Assembly: GCF_002095395.1 (NCBI RefSeq)
Contig: NZ_MJEI01000106.1
Location: 186,001-250,000, forward strand
DNA: 64,000 bases
Origin: Williamsia sp. 1135
Lineage (GTDB): Bacteria; Actinomycetota; Actinomycetes; Mycobacteriales; Mycobacteriaceae
Reading direction: 5' to 3'
In this document: positions 21,415 to 30,339 of the stretch, piece by piece
Numbering within the stretch: the stretch's first letter is position 1
Layout of the letters: every line of letters starts with the position of its first letter
Notes under the pieces: generated by a model
The model's input: only the letters and a program-made list of their open reading frames with translations
Database searches by the model: none
Told to the model about the DNA's origin: nothing
Program-made: the position numbers and the translations under genes

Positions 21415-22842
21415 GTGAACCGGCTGTCGCCTCAGGACTCGATGTTCTACTACCTGGACGAGCGCGGCGCCACCACTCAGGTGGGATCGCTGCTGATTCT
21501 CGAGCGCCACCCGGGTGGTCTGGACTACCCCACGTTGCTCAGCACGGTCGAAAGCCGGTTGCAGCTGGTCCCGCGGTACCGGCAGAAGATTCGTGAGGTG
21601 ACGCTCGGTCTGGCACGTCCGGTGTGGGTGGACGACCGCGAGTTCGACATCACCTACCACGTGCGCAGATCCGCGCTTCCGAGTCCGGGCGCCGACGACC
21701 AACTGCACGACCTCGTCGCGCGGTTGATGTCGCGGCCGCTGGACCGCACGCGGCCACTGTGGGAGATGTATCTGGTCGAGGGGCTCGCCGACGACCGGAT
21801 GGCGATCCTGACCAAGACCCACCGGGCGTTGGTCGACGGGCACGAAGCGCTGGAGATCAACCAGATCATTGTCGACGACACCCGCGAATCCCCGGCGATG
21901 CCCGAAGATCTCTGGTTGCCGGACCGGGAGCCCGGCAGTGGAGAGCTCGTGGTCGGTGCGATCACGGATGTGCTGACCAGGCCGTGGGAGATGGTCGATC
22001 AGGTCCGCGCGGCGACCAACCAGGTCGCCTCGGTGGGCCAGGCGTTCCTCGGTGCTGCCCGCCGGGTCGAGACCGTCATGAAGATGGCCACCAGTTCGGC
22101 GCCGCCGAGCCCGTTGAACGGTGGGACCGCACCTGCCCGGCGGTTCACCGTTGCCTCCTGTTCCGCCGATGACTGTGTCGACATCGCCGAACGCCATGGG
22201 TGCGCACCGAACGATGTCATCCTGGCCGCGATCGCGGGCGCGTTGCGGCGCTGGCTGCTGTCGAGGGAGCAGGCCGTCGACCAAGTCGAGACGGTGCGGG
22301 CGATGGTTCCGTTGTCGGCGTATCCACTGGTGGGCGACGCCGCCGAGTTCGATGCCGCCGACTCCGGCAGCTCGACGGAGTGGATGGCGGGTGGACTGCA
22401 TGGCTTCGTCACCGATCTCCCTGTGGGAGAGCCGAACCCGGCAGTGCGTTTGTCGCAGGTCGCGCAACTGGCCGACCGTCACTCGCAGTCGAACCGACGC
22501 GGGGCCATGGGTATGGAGCCATGGATCCCGGAAATCGGCCCGGCGACCTTCCATGCCATGAGTGCCCGGGCGGCGGCATCGTTGTCGCGGCGCGCGTTCA
22601 ACGTGCCGATCACGATCGCACGCGGCCCCAGGGCTGCGCAGTACCTCGCGGGTAACGAGGTCCTGGCCATCTATCCGGTGCCGGTCATGGTGCGCAATCG
22701 CGCTCTGGCCGTGGGGCTCACGTCATACAACGGGCGAATCTATTTCGCCTTCAACGCCGATCGGACAGTGATGTGGGACCTGGGTGCGATGACCGAGTAC
22801 CTCACCGATTCGTTCGAAGAATTACTTCCCGGCACAAGGTGA
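21415..22842 (+). CDS. Wax ester synthase/diacylglycerol acyltransferase family protein with HR instead of HH
   Basis: 475 aa from GTG 21415, chosen because WS/DGAT proteins begin with the RLSPxD segment seen here; a GTG at 21373 is possible. N- and C-terminal condensation-like halves are present (PLWEMYLVEGL; NVPITIARGPRAAQYLAG). The active-site motif HHxxxDG reads HRALVDG at residues 136-142: the second, catalytic His is Arg. The Asp and Gly are intact. The homologous position in M. tuberculosis is Rv3234c/Rv3233c (Tgs3 region). The substitution suggests reduced or lost acyltransferase activity, or a changed role. Confidence 0.85.
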   Translation: MNRLSPQDSMFYYLDERGATTQVGSLLILERHPGGLDYPTLLSTVESRLQLVPRYRQKIREVTLGLARPVWVDDREFDITYHVRRSALPSPGADDQLHDLVARLMSRPLDRTRPLWEMYLVEGLADDRMAILTKTHRALVDGHEALEINQIIVDDTRESPAMPEDLWLPDREPGSGELVVGAITDVLTRPWEMVDQVRAATNQVASVGQAFLGAARRVETVMKMATSSAPPSPLNGGTAPARRFTVASCSADDCVDIAERHGCAPNDVILAAIAGALRRWLLSREQAVDQVETVRAMVPLSAYPLVGDAAEFDAADSGSSTEWMAGGLHGFVTDLPVGEPNPAVRLSQVAQLADRHSQSNRRGAMGMEPWIPEIGPATFHAMSARAAASLSRRAFNVPITIARGPRAAQYLAGNEVLAIYPVPVMVRNRALAVGLTSYNGRIYFAFNADRTVMWDLGAMTEYLTDSFEELLPGTR

Positions 22843-22873
22843 TCCACGCCCGCCGTGCCCCGAGAAAGGTCAC

Positions 22874-23398
22874 ATGAGAATTTATCTGCCCGCCACGCTG
22901 TCGATGCTGGTGGCGCTCAACGAAGCCGGCGACTTCCGTCCGGTGGGAGGCACGGCGTTCGCCCTCACCCCCGCTCTGCGTGAATCGTATGTCGACGGTG
23001 ACGACGAGGAACTCGCTGAAGCCGCGATCCGTGAGGCCGCGAGGGCGTCGCTGCGGCTCATCGCCGCCGACAGCGACGACGAGCCCGCCGAGTCTGCGGA
23101 TGCACCGGCGTTACCCGCGCGTCGAGTTGTCATCGCCGCCGACGTCGAAGAGGTGAAGTTGCGGCCGGATCTCGATGCTGCGGTCGTGAAAGTCGGCGGA
23201 CTGGTATCGCTTTCGGCTGTCGCCTCGATTCTTGTCGACGGCGCAGACGCCGAGGACAAGGTGATCAGGGCTGTCGCGTTGGTCGATTCCGCGGACCTCG
23301 GGGACGAGGACTCAGAGCTCGCCGTCGGCGACGTCGAAGACTTCGACCTGGGTTGGTACGCCACTCAGGAGCTTCCGTTCCTGCTCGAGCTGCTCTGA
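22874..23398 (+). CDS. DUF6912 family protein
   Basis: 174 aa, strongly acidic. ATG 22874 has AAAGG 5 nt upstream and lies 31 nt after the acyltransferase gene. The opening MRIYLPATLSMLVALNEAGDF and the central VVIAADVEEVKLRPD are the family's conserved parts. It corresponds by position to Rv3231c. No catalytic motif is visible and no function is known. Confidence 0.75.
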   Translation: MRIYLPATLSMLVALNEAGDFRPVGGTAFALTPALRESYVDGDDEELAEAAIREAARASLRLIAADSDDEPAESADAPALPARRVVIAADVEEVKLRPDLDAAVVKVGGLVSLSAVASILVDGADAEDKVIRAVALVDSADLGDEDSELAVGDVEDFDLGWYATQELPFLLELL

Positions 23399-23465
23399 CC
23401 GGGACAACGTCGGCGGTGACTGATGGTCCCAGGTGACCGACCTCATCTGGCGCGACGCCGTCGCC

Positions 23466-23487
23466 TAACCTACGGTTGCGTAGGTTA
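23466..23487. promoter_or_regulatory. Palindromic operator upstream of the desaturase reductase gene
   Basis: TAACCTACG (23466-23474) and CGTAGGTTA (23479-23487) are perfect 9-bp arms around the 4-nt spacer GTTG, 33 nt before the GTG start. The same half-sites recur upstream of the first desaturase at 26504-26553, implying a common regulator for the electron donor and its desaturase. Confidence 0.65.
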
Positions 23488-23520
23488 GCGTGACACGGGC
23501 TCGTCGAATGGAGGCATCAA

Positions 23521-24642
23521 GTGGGTTGGCGTGAACGATTGGAAGAGCCGGTACGGGACGTCGCGAGTCGCCACCGGGCGATGAACACCATTCGCGCGCT
23601 CGCGGCCCGGGTCACCACGCCACTGCTTCCTGACGACTACCTGCACCTGGCCAACCCGCTGTGGTCAGCGCGCGAGCTGCGCGGCAAGATCGTCGAGGTC
23701 CTGCCCGAGACCTCGGACTCGGCCACGATCGTCATCAAGCCGGGCTGGGGCTTCTCCTTCGACTATCAGCCCGGCCAGTACATGGGTATCGGCGTGCTCG
23801 TGGAGGGCCGCTGGACCTGGCGGTCGTATTCGCTGACGTCGGTGCCGCGCACCTCGGGTGAAGGGCGCAGCAAGCTGGTGTCGATCACGGTGAAGGCGAT
23901 GGCCGAGGGGTTCCTCTCCGGCCACCTGGTGAACGGACTGGCGCCGGGGACGGTCGTGCGCCTGGCCGCACCGCAGGGCGAGTTCGTTCTCCCGGCAGAG
24001 CTTCCCGAGAAACTGCTCTTCGTCACCGCCGGAAGCGGCATCACACCGATCATGTCGATGTTGCGCACAATGGCCTCACGAAGGCAGCACACCGACGTCC
24101 AGTTGATCCACTCGGTTCCGACAGTCGATGACGTGATGTTCGGGCAAGAATTGAAGGAGCTCGAGGCGGAGGGTCTGTTGCGCGCGCACATTCAGCTGAC
24201 CCGCACCGAGGGCAAGATCGACGACGCGCGGCTGGACGAGCTCGTCCCGGACTGGGCACAGCGACAGACGTGGGCGTGTGGTCCTGCGCCCCTACTGGAT
24301 TCGCTGACCCACATGTGGACGCAGGCCGGCCTGCGCGATCACCTGCACATCGAACGGTTCGCGCTCGAGCGGGGAGAGGTCGGTGCCGAGGGTGGGACCA
24401 TCACGTTCGCGACCACCGGCAAGACCACCACGGTCGACGGCGCAACGACGCTCATGGCGGCGGGAGAGGCAGCGGGGGTCCAGATGCCGTTCGGTTGCCG
24501 GATGGGCATCTGCCAGAGCTGTGTCGTCATGCTCGGCAAAGGCTGTGTGCGCGACCTCCGCAGTGGCGTCGAACATGTTGAGGGCGAACGTATTCAGACG
24601 TGTGTCAGCGTCGCCGCGGGCGACTGCACGCTCGAGGTCTGA
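23521..24642 (+). CDS. Ferredoxin reductase for the acyl-CoA desaturase (Rv3230c-type)
   Basis: 373 aa. An FAD-binding domain (RSYSLTS), an NADPH-binding domain ([24 protein letters not shown]) and a C-terminal plant-type [2Fe-2S] ferredoxin domain with CRMGICQSC and a further Cys near the end are in order. It transfers electrons from NADPH to the DesA3 stearoyl-CoA desaturase; in M. tuberculosis Rv3230c does this for DesA3 (Rv3229c). GTG 23521 follows GGAGG by 6 nt. Here a helicase gene separates it from the desaturases, but both share the palindromic operator. Confidence 0.93.
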   Translation: MGWRERLEEPVRDVASRHRAMNTIRALAARVTTPLLPDDYLHLANPLWSARELRGKIVEVLPETSDSATIVIKPGWGFSFDYQPGQYMGIGVLVEGRWTWRSYSLTSVPRTSGEGRSKLVSITVKAMAEGFLSGHLVNGLAPGTVVRLAAPQGEFVLPAELPEKLLFVTAGSGITPIMSMLRTMASRRQHTDVQLIHSVPTVDDVMFGQELKELEAEGLLRAHIQLTRTEGKIDDARLDELVPDWAQRQTWACGPAPLLDSLTHMWTQAGLRDHLHIERFALERGEVGAEGGTITFATTGKTTTVDGATTLMAAGEAAGVQMPFGCRMGICQSCVVMLGKGCVRDLRSGVEHVEGERIQTCVSVAAGDCTLEV

Positions 24643-24650
24643 TCCGAACG

Positions 24651-24726
24651 CACAAACCCACCTCGTCTGGGCAAACCCACTCGTTGCAACGAGTGGGTTT
24701 GCCAAGAACGGGTGGGTTTGTTTGTG
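24651..24726. repeat. Convergent-junction palindrome, copy D
   Basis: A perfect 32-bp palindrome at 24671-24702 (arms GCAAACCCACTCGTTG and its complement) is enclosed by a second pair of the same motif: CACAAACCCACC at 24651-24662 and GGTGGGTTTG at 24711-24720 with a TTTGTG extension. It fills the gap between the convergent reductase and helicase genes. Likely a two-way terminator. Confidence 0.7.
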
Positions 24727-24736
24727 GTGCCGGGGT

Positions 24737-26191
24737 CTAGCGGGCGCTACCGGAACCGGTACGGCTGGTGCTGGTGCGACGGCTGCCGCCCTGGCCGGTG
24801 TGGCCGCGGGTGCGACCGTTCTCAGCGCGACCACCTTCTGATCGGGCGCTCTGTCCGCGGCCACGACCCTCGTAGGGTGCGGAGCCGTTGGCGGTCGGAC
24901 GGGCCGGACGACGGCCGCCGCCGGAACGGCTGCTGCCGGGCGCCTTGGCGGTCCGGTTCGGAACGTTCGTGACTGCCGGGGGCGCCACCAGATCGGCAGG
25001 CTCGCCGACGAGTGTCTTGAGCTGCTCGGAATCGGAGGTCACCTTGATCGGGGTGGCCTTGATCGCGGCCTTGCGCAGCAGCTGCGACATGTCGCGGCGC
25101 TGTTCCGGCAGGGTCAGGGTGACCACGTCGCCTGCGCTGCCTGCGCGGGCAGTACGGCCCGAGCGGTGCAGGTAAGCCTTGTGCTCGGTGGGGGGATCGA
25201 CGTGGACGACGAGCTCGACGTCATCGACGTGCACGCCGCGGGCTGCGACGTCGGTGGCGACGAGAACACGCGCCTTGCCGCTGGAGAAGGCCAGCAGGTT
25301 ACGGTCGCGGGCACCCTGCGAGAGGTTGCCGTGCAGGTCGACGCTGGGGATGCCGGCATCGGTGAGCTGCTTGGCCAGCTTGCGGGCCTGGTGCTTGGTG
25401 CGCATGAACAGGATCCGACGGCCGCGGCCCGAAGCGAGGGCGAATACGACGCCCTTCTTCGAATCCTGGCCGGACACCTCGAAGATGTGGTGGGTCATCG
25501 CCGAGACGTGCGAGGTGGCCTCGTCGACCGAGTGCATGACCGGCTGATCCAGGAAGCGCTTGACCAGCTTGTCGACGCCGTTGTCCAACGTCGCCGAGAA
25601 CAGCAGGCGCTGTCCACCGGTCGGGGTGGCGGTGAGGATGCGGGTGACGCCGGGCAGGAAGCCCAGGTCAGCCATGTGGTCGGCCTCATCGAGAACGGAG
25701 ATCTCGACGCGGTCCAGACGCACGAGGCGCTGGCGCATGAGGTCTTCGAGCCGACCGGGGCAGGCCACGACGATGTCGACGCCGCCGCGCAGTGCAGAGG
25801 CCTGACGGCCCTGCGGCACGCCACCGAAGATGGTGGTCACGCTCAGGCCGAGGGCGGCTGCCATCGGCTGGACCACGGCGGTGATCTGCGTTGCGAGCTC
25901 GCGGGTGGGAGCAAGGATCAGGCCACGGGGGCGGCCTGCACCTGCAGAGGTGCCTTCAGCGAGACGAGCGACCATCGGGATGGCGAACGCCAGGGTCTTG
26001 CCGCTTCCGGTCTTACCGCGTCCGAGGACATCGCGTCCGGAGAGGCTGTCCGGCAGGGTGTCGGCCTGGATGGGGAAGGGGGCGGTGATGCCGCCGGCGG
26101 TCAGCACCTTCACCAGGCGCGGGGGTACGCCGAGGTCGGCGAACGACGCCGTGGCCGGGCTGGTTGCGGTGGAATTCAAAACAGGAGTCAT
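24737..26191 (-). CDS. DEAD-box RNA helicase
   Basis: 484 aa from ATG 26191. Helicase motifs: Q-motif (PFPIQ), Walker A (KTGSGKT), PTRELA, LDEADHM (DEAD), SAT, and HRSGRTARAG. The C-terminal 70 residues are a Gly/Arg/Ser-rich RNA-binding tail. It unwinds structured RNA, likely in ribosome assembly or cold adaptation. The gene sits between the reductase and the desaturases that are adjacent in M. tuberculosis, so it is an insertion relative to that order. The ribosome-binding site is weak and the 416-nt divergent region may include a long untranslated leader. Confidence 0.93.
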   Translation of the reverse strand: MTPVLNSTATSPATASFADLGVPPRLVKVLTAGGITAPFPIQADTLPDSLSGRDVLGRGKTGSGKTLAFAIPMVARLAEGTSAGAGRPRGLILAPTRELATQITAVVQPMAAALGLSVTTIFGGVPQGRQASALRGGVDIVVACPGRLEDLMRQRLVRLDRVEISVLDEADHMADLGFLPGVTRILTATPTGGQRLLFSATLDNGVDKLVKRFLDQPVMHSVDEATSHVSAMTHHIFEVSGQDSKKGVVFALASGRGRRILFMRTKHQARKLAKQLTDAGIPSVDLHGNLSQGARDRNLLAFSSGKARVLVATDVAARGVHVDDVELVVHVDPPTEHKAYLHRSGRTARAGSAGDVVTLTLPEQRRDMSQLLRKAAIKATPIKVTSDSEQLKTLVGEPADLVAPPAVTNVPNRTAKAPGSSRSGGGRRPARPTANGSAPYEGRGRGQSARSEGGRAENGRTRGHTGQGGSRRTSTSRTGSGSAR

Positions 26192-26607
26192 CAAAAAATC
26201 ACGTTTCCGTTTTACGCGGTGTCTCGAGCACGATTCACCGCTGGTGGGCGCGACTGCCGCACGCCTGGGCCGGTTCAAACTCGGCCACCGGTGTGGGTGG
26301 GCAGTAACGATCGCCGTGTGAATAGCTCAGTGGGTTTGATCGACTCATAAAGATGGCACCGAATCTCTCCGGCAGCCATATCACGAGGAAGCAGTTCCAC
26401 GACGGTTCCGCGCATTTGGCGCGGAGTACCCGACAACTATAGCTCGCAGCTGGAGCAAAAGTGGACTCGGCGGAGGCGTGAGGTGAGTCTCACCCCACTG
26501 GACAACTTACGGTTCCGGAACCTACGATGGCGTAAGTTACGTACCCGTAGGTTGCTCTCAGCTTCGACGCTGACCCTCCGTGAAGAGTACCCAGAGGAGT
26601 TTTTTCG
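26192..26607. promoter_or_regulatory. 416-nt divergent control region, with four-half-site operator at 26504-26553
   Basis: No gene is supported here. Next to the desaturase start, AACTTACG (26504), AACCTACG (26519), CGTAAGTT (26531) and CGTAGGTT (26546) form a symmetric array. The first and third, and the second and fourth, are perfect inverted pairs, and the two pairs are offset by 15 bp. This resembles side-by-side binding of two TetR-type dimers and extends the single site found upstream of the reductase gene. The helicase-proximal part has only a run of AT-rich sequence near 26191-26215. Confidence 0.6.
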
Positions 26608-27906
26608 ATGGCTATTTCCGACATTCCCGAGTACGCCCACCTGACCGACGCCGATGTCGAAGCGCTCGGCGCGGAGTTCGATGCCATCCGCCGCGACATC
26701 GAGGCCGACCGCGGTGAACGCGACGCCAAGTACATCCGCAACACCATCCGATTCCAGCGGACCCTCGAGCTGTCCGGCCGGGCCCTGCTCTTCGGTGCCC
26801 GCGACCGCAAGCTCTGGGCGCTGGGCGCCGGCGCTCTCGGTGTCTCCAAGATCGTGGAGAACATGGAGCTCGGCCACAACGTCATGCACGGACAGTGGGA
26901 TTGGATGAACGACCCCGAGGTGCATTCGACCAGCTGGGAGTGGGACAACACCGGCCCGTCGGCGCACTGGAAGCACACCCACAACTACATCCATCACAAG
27001 TACACGAACGTCCTGGGCATGGATGACGACGTGGGCTACGGACTGATCCGGGTCACCCGCGACCAGCGGTGGAAGCCGTTCAACCTGGGCAACATCCCTT
27101 TCAACACGTTGCTTATGCTGTTCTTCCAGTACGGCGTCGCCGTCCAGCATCTCGAGCTCGGTCGCGTCGCCGCCGGCAAGCATCCGAATCCGGAGGCCTT
27201 CAAGAAGGACCTGAAGGACGTCGGTATCAAGGTCGGTAGGCAGATCAGCAAGGACTACGTCGTGTACCCCGCATTGGCCGGCGGTGCCAACCGGTCCTGG
27301 AATGCCTGGGGACGAGCGATGACCGCGACCTTCGTCGGCAACACCATCCGCAACATCTGGACCAACGCCGTGATCTTCTGCGGCCACTTCCCGGACGGCG
27401 CGGAGAAGTTCACCAAGCGCGACATGGAGAACGAGACACAGGCGCAGTGGTACTTGCGGCAGATGCTGGGCAGCGCGAACTTCCATGCCGGTAAGCCGAT
27501 GGCCTTCATGAGCGGAAACCTCTGCTACCAGATCGAGCATCACCTGTTCCCCGATCTGCCGAGCAACCGCTTGGCCGAGATCTCGGTTCGGGTCCAGGCG
27601 CTGTGCGAGAAGTACGATCTGCCGTACACCACGGGACCGTTCCTGGTGCAGTACGGAAAGTCGTGGCGGACGATCGCCAAACTGTCGCTACCGAACAAGT
27701 ACCTCAAGGCCACGGTTGACGACGCACCCGAAACCGCATCCGAGCGACGGTTCAAGAATGATCCCGAGCAGCGCCTCGTGGCGTCCATCGATCCTGCGAC
27801 CGGTAAGCGCAGCGGTCTGCGCAGTGCGATCAAGAACCTTCGTCGCAAGCGGTCTCCGGTGACGAAACTGCGTCGCGCCCAGGCCGACGGCGTCCGGGCT
27901 GCGTGA
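26608..27906 (+). CDS. desA3: Acyl-CoA (stearoyl-CoA) desaturase, DesA3-type, first copy
   Basis: 432 aa membrane di-iron desaturase. The three His boxes are GHNVMHGQWDW, HTHNYIHHK and QIEHHLFPD. It inserts a cis double bond into acyl-CoA using electrons from the Rv3230c-type reductase. GAGGAG precedes ATG 26608 by 7 nt. A Lys/Arg-rich tail of about 40 residues follows the catalytic domain. The next gene is a close paralogue 110 nt downstream, and the four-site operator lies just upstream. It corresponds to Rv3229c. Confidence 0.94.
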   Translation: MAISDIPEYAHLTDADVEALGAEFDAIRRDIEADRGERDAKYIRNTIRFQRTLELSGRALLFGARDRKLWALGAGALGVSKIVENMELGHNVMHGQWDWMNDPEVHSTSWEWDNTGPSAHWKHTHNYIHHKYTNVLGMDDDVGYGLIRVTRDQRWKPFNLGNIPFNTLLMLFFQYGVAVQHLELGRVAAGKHPNPEAFKKDLKDVGIKVGRQISKDYVVYPALAGGANRSWNAWGRAMTATFVGNTIRNIWTNAVIFCGHFPDGAEKFTKRDMENETQAQWYLRQMLGSANFHAGKPMAFMSGNLCYQIEHHLFPDLPSNRLAEISVRVQALCEKYDLPYTTGPFLVQYGKSWRTIAKLSLPNKYLKATVDDAPETASERRFKNDPEQRLVASIDPATGKRSGLRSAIKNLRRKRSPVTKLRRAQADGVRAA

Positions 27907-28016
27907 TCTGCGTCTCCGGTTCGCCAGTACGCCGGAACGTATGGACAATGAAACAACACATCACGTCCAGGCCTGCTGCGGCCGGGAACTACGCCGGCGA
28001 GGAGTAACCACGCGCA

Positions 28017-29270
28017 ATGGCAATCACTGACATAAACGAATACGCGCATCTCACCGAAGCCGACGTCGAAGCACTCGGCGCCGAACTCGATGCTTTGCGA
28101 CGCGAGATCGAATCCGATCGTGGAGTGCGCGACGCGCGGTATCTGCGTCGAACGATTGCGGCACAGCGGATTCTGGAGGCCGGCGGTCGACTGACCCTGC
28201 TGGGCAGTCGCAATCGCGGATTCTGGCTTGCGGGAACCGCGATGCTGTCGGTGGCCAAGATCATCGAGAACATGGAACTCGGCCACAACGTCATGCATGG
28301 CCAGTGGGACTGGATGAACGATCCAGAAATCCACTCGACGTCCTGGGAATGGGACATGGTCTGTGCCTCCGAACACTGGAAGCACTCCCACAACTACATC
28401 CATCACAAGTACACGAACGTGATCAACATGGATCACGACGTGGGTTACCGGCTGCTCCGGGTCACGCGCGACGAGCCGTGGCAGTGGAAGCACGCGACCC
28501 AACCGCTGGCGAATCTGCTGCTGGCGGCCACGTTCGAGTGGGGCATCGGCCTTCACGACCTGGAGATCAAGGAATATCTCGCCGGCAACAAGCCCAAAGA
28601 GATCGCTGTTCCCCAGATCAAGGCGTTCGGCAGGAAGGTGGCCCGGCAGCTGGCCAAGGACTATGTGATCTTCCCGCTGCTGTCCGGCAAAGCCGCCCGT
28701 CGCACGTTGACGGCCAACCTCACCGCCAACGTCGTCCGGAACTTCTGGGCCTACGTCGTCATCTTCTGCGGGCATTTCCCCGACGGCGCCGAGAAGTTCA
28801 CGGAGGAGACACTGGTCGAGGAGACCCACGGTCAGTGGTATCTGCGGCAGATGCTCGGCACCGCGAACTTCAAGGCCGGACCCGCGATGGCGTTCATGAG
28901 TGGCAATCTCTGCTACCAGATCGAGCACCACCTCTACCCGGACCTGCCGTCCAACCGTTACGCCGAGATCGGCGTCCGGATCCGCGAGCTGTGCGAGAAG
29001 TACGACCTCCCGTACACCACGGGGTCGTTGTCTCGGCAGTACTGGCAGACATTCCGGACCATCAGCAAGCTGTCGCTGCCCGACCGGTTCCTCAAAGCGA
29101 CCGCGGACGACGCGCCCGAGACCGCATCGGAGAAGAAGTTCACCGGTTTGCGGTCGGCTGCGGCCGTCCGGGGCAAGCAGTTGGCCGCCGCGGGTGAAGA
29201 GAAGCGAGCCGGTCTCAAGACCGCGATCGCTGAGGTTGCTGCCCGGCGAAAAGCAGTGCACGCCAGCTGA
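28017..29270 (+). CDS. Acyl-CoA desaturase, DesA3-type, second tandem copy
   Basis: 417 aa, clearly homologous along its full length to the preceding gene. Same His boxes: GHNVMHGQWDW, HSHNYIHHK, QIEHHLYPD. Differences concentrate around the second membrane region (residues 155-205) and in the tail, suggesting different chain-length or positional preference. ATG 28017 with GAGGAG about 11 nt upstream. There is no separate palindromic operator in the 110-nt gap, so it is probably cotranscribed with the first copy. Confidence 0.92.
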   Translation: MAITDINEYAHLTEADVEALGAELDALRREIESDRGVRDARYLRRTIAAQRILEAGGRLTLLGSRNRGFWLAGTAMLSVAKIIENMELGHNVMHGQWDWMNDPEIHSTSWEWDMVCASEHWKHSHNYIHHKYTNVINMDHDVGYRLLRVTRDEPWQWKHATQPLANLLLAATFEWGIGLHDLEIKEYLAGNKPKEIAVPQIKAFGRKVARQLAKDYVIFPLLSGKAARRTLTANLTANVVRNFWAYVVIFCGHFPDGAEKFTEETLVEETHGQWYLRQMLGTANFKAGPAMAFMSGNLCYQIEHHLYPDLPSNRYAEIGVRIRELCEKYDLPYTTGSLSRQYWQTFRTISKLSLPDRFLKATADDAPETASEKKFTGLRSAAAVRGKQLAAAGEEKRAGLKTAIAEVAARRKAVHAS

Positions 29271-29291
29271 TCCGCAAACGATCCACCTTTA

Positions 29292-29325
29292 CGAAGACGC
29301 GCCACCTGTAGGTGGCTCGTCTTCT
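29292..29325. terminator. Bidirectional hairpin between desaturase and rsgA
   Basis: CGAAGACGCGCCACCT (29292-29307) pairs with AGGTGGCTCGTCTTCT (29310-29325) with a 2-nt loop and one internal mismatch. It lies between convergent gene ends at 29270 and 29347. Confidence 0.75.
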
Positions 29326-29346
29326 GATTTGCGGAGCGTTTGCGGG

Positions 29347-30339
29347 TCAGTCCCAGGGGTTGGCGACGCTGAGGGAGACGAGCAGTTCGCGCACCGCCAT
29401 GGCGCGCCGGTGGTGCTGACCGGTCAGCGCGTCGAGGGCACATTCCGGGTCGGCCGGGGGACCGAAGTGGGTGCAGCCGCGTGGGCAGTTCTCGATCGCG
29501 GCGCTGAGGTCGTCGAACGCCCGGATGACGTCTTCGGGTCCGATGTGGGCGAGTCCGAATGACCGGATGCCCGGGGTGTCGACGGCCCAGCCGCCGCCGG
29601 GCAAGGGCAAGACAACCGACTGGGTCGACGTGTGCCGGCCCTTGCCTACCCCGGACACGACGGCCGTTGCCCGATAGGCGTCCGGGACGAGCCGGTTGAT
29701 CAGCGTCGACTTGCCGACGCCACTGTGCCCGATCAAGGCGGTGATCTTGCCCGCCAGCAGTTCCTGAGCAGGCTCGATCGGATCGTCGCGGCCGGCGATC
29801 AGGACCGGCAAATCGAGATCGGCGAACGCGGCCCGGAACGAGTCGGGGTCGGCCAGGTCGCCCTTGGTCAGACACAACACCGGCGTGAGTCCGCCGACAT
29901 ACGCAGCAGCCAGGGCTCTTTCGACGAATCCGGTGCGTGGCGGGGGATCCGCAAGGGCCGTGACGATGAGGAGCTGGTCGGCATTGGCGACAACGATCCG
30001 CTCGTAGGGGTCTGTGTCGTCGGCGGTGCGTCGCAGGACGGTTCGGCGCTCGGCGACCCGCACGATGCGAGCGAGGGTGTCGGTCTTGCCGGACAGGTCA
30101 CCGACGACAGACACGTCGTCGCCGACCACGATCGGGGTCCGTCCGAGTTCGCGTGCCCGCATGCACACCACCCGGGTGCTCGGATCTTCCTCGAGCACAA
30201 CACCCCACCGGCCACGGTCGACCGAGACCACCATCGCGGTTTCGGCATCGTTGTGTTCCGGACGGGTCTTGGTACGCGGACGACTGCTCCTGCCCGGGCG
30301 CACCCGGACGTCGGACTCGTCGTACTGCCGCTTGCTCAA
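29347..30339 (-). CDS. rsgA: Ribosome small-subunit GTPase RsgA
   Basis: 330 aa, the same length as Rv3228. An OB-fold domain (about 35-100) precedes a circularly permuted GTPase: TKGD (G4), then GHSGVGKST (G1) and DTPGIRSFG (G3). The C-terminal zinc site is C-x4-C-x-H-x8-C ([16 protein letters not shown]). RsgA releases assembly factors during late 30S maturation. The TTG start at 30339 overlaps the aroA stop (TTGA), so the pair is translationally coupled. Confidence 0.95.
   Translation of the reverse strand: MSKRQYDESDVRVRPGRSSRPRTKTRPEHNDAETAMVVSVDRGRWGVVLEEDPSTRVVCMRARELGRTPIVVGDDVSVVGDLSGKTDTLARIVRVAERRTVLRRTADDTDPYERIVVANADQLLIVTALADPPPRTGFVERALAAAYVGGLTPVLCLTKGDLADPDSFRAAFADLDLPVLIAGRDDPIEPAQELLAGKITALIGHSGVGKSTLINRLVPDAYRATAVVSGVGKGRHTSTQSVVLPLPGGGWAVDTPGIRSFGLAHIGPEDVIRAFDDLSAAIENCPRGCTHFGPPADPECALDALTGQHHRRAMAVRELLVSLSVANPWD

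Noticed and set aside
25166-26350. A 394-codon plus-strand frame over the DEAD-box helicase
   Set aside because: The opposite strand carries all helicase motifs in order; this frame has none and is rich in Gly, Asp and Glu as antisense frames here are.
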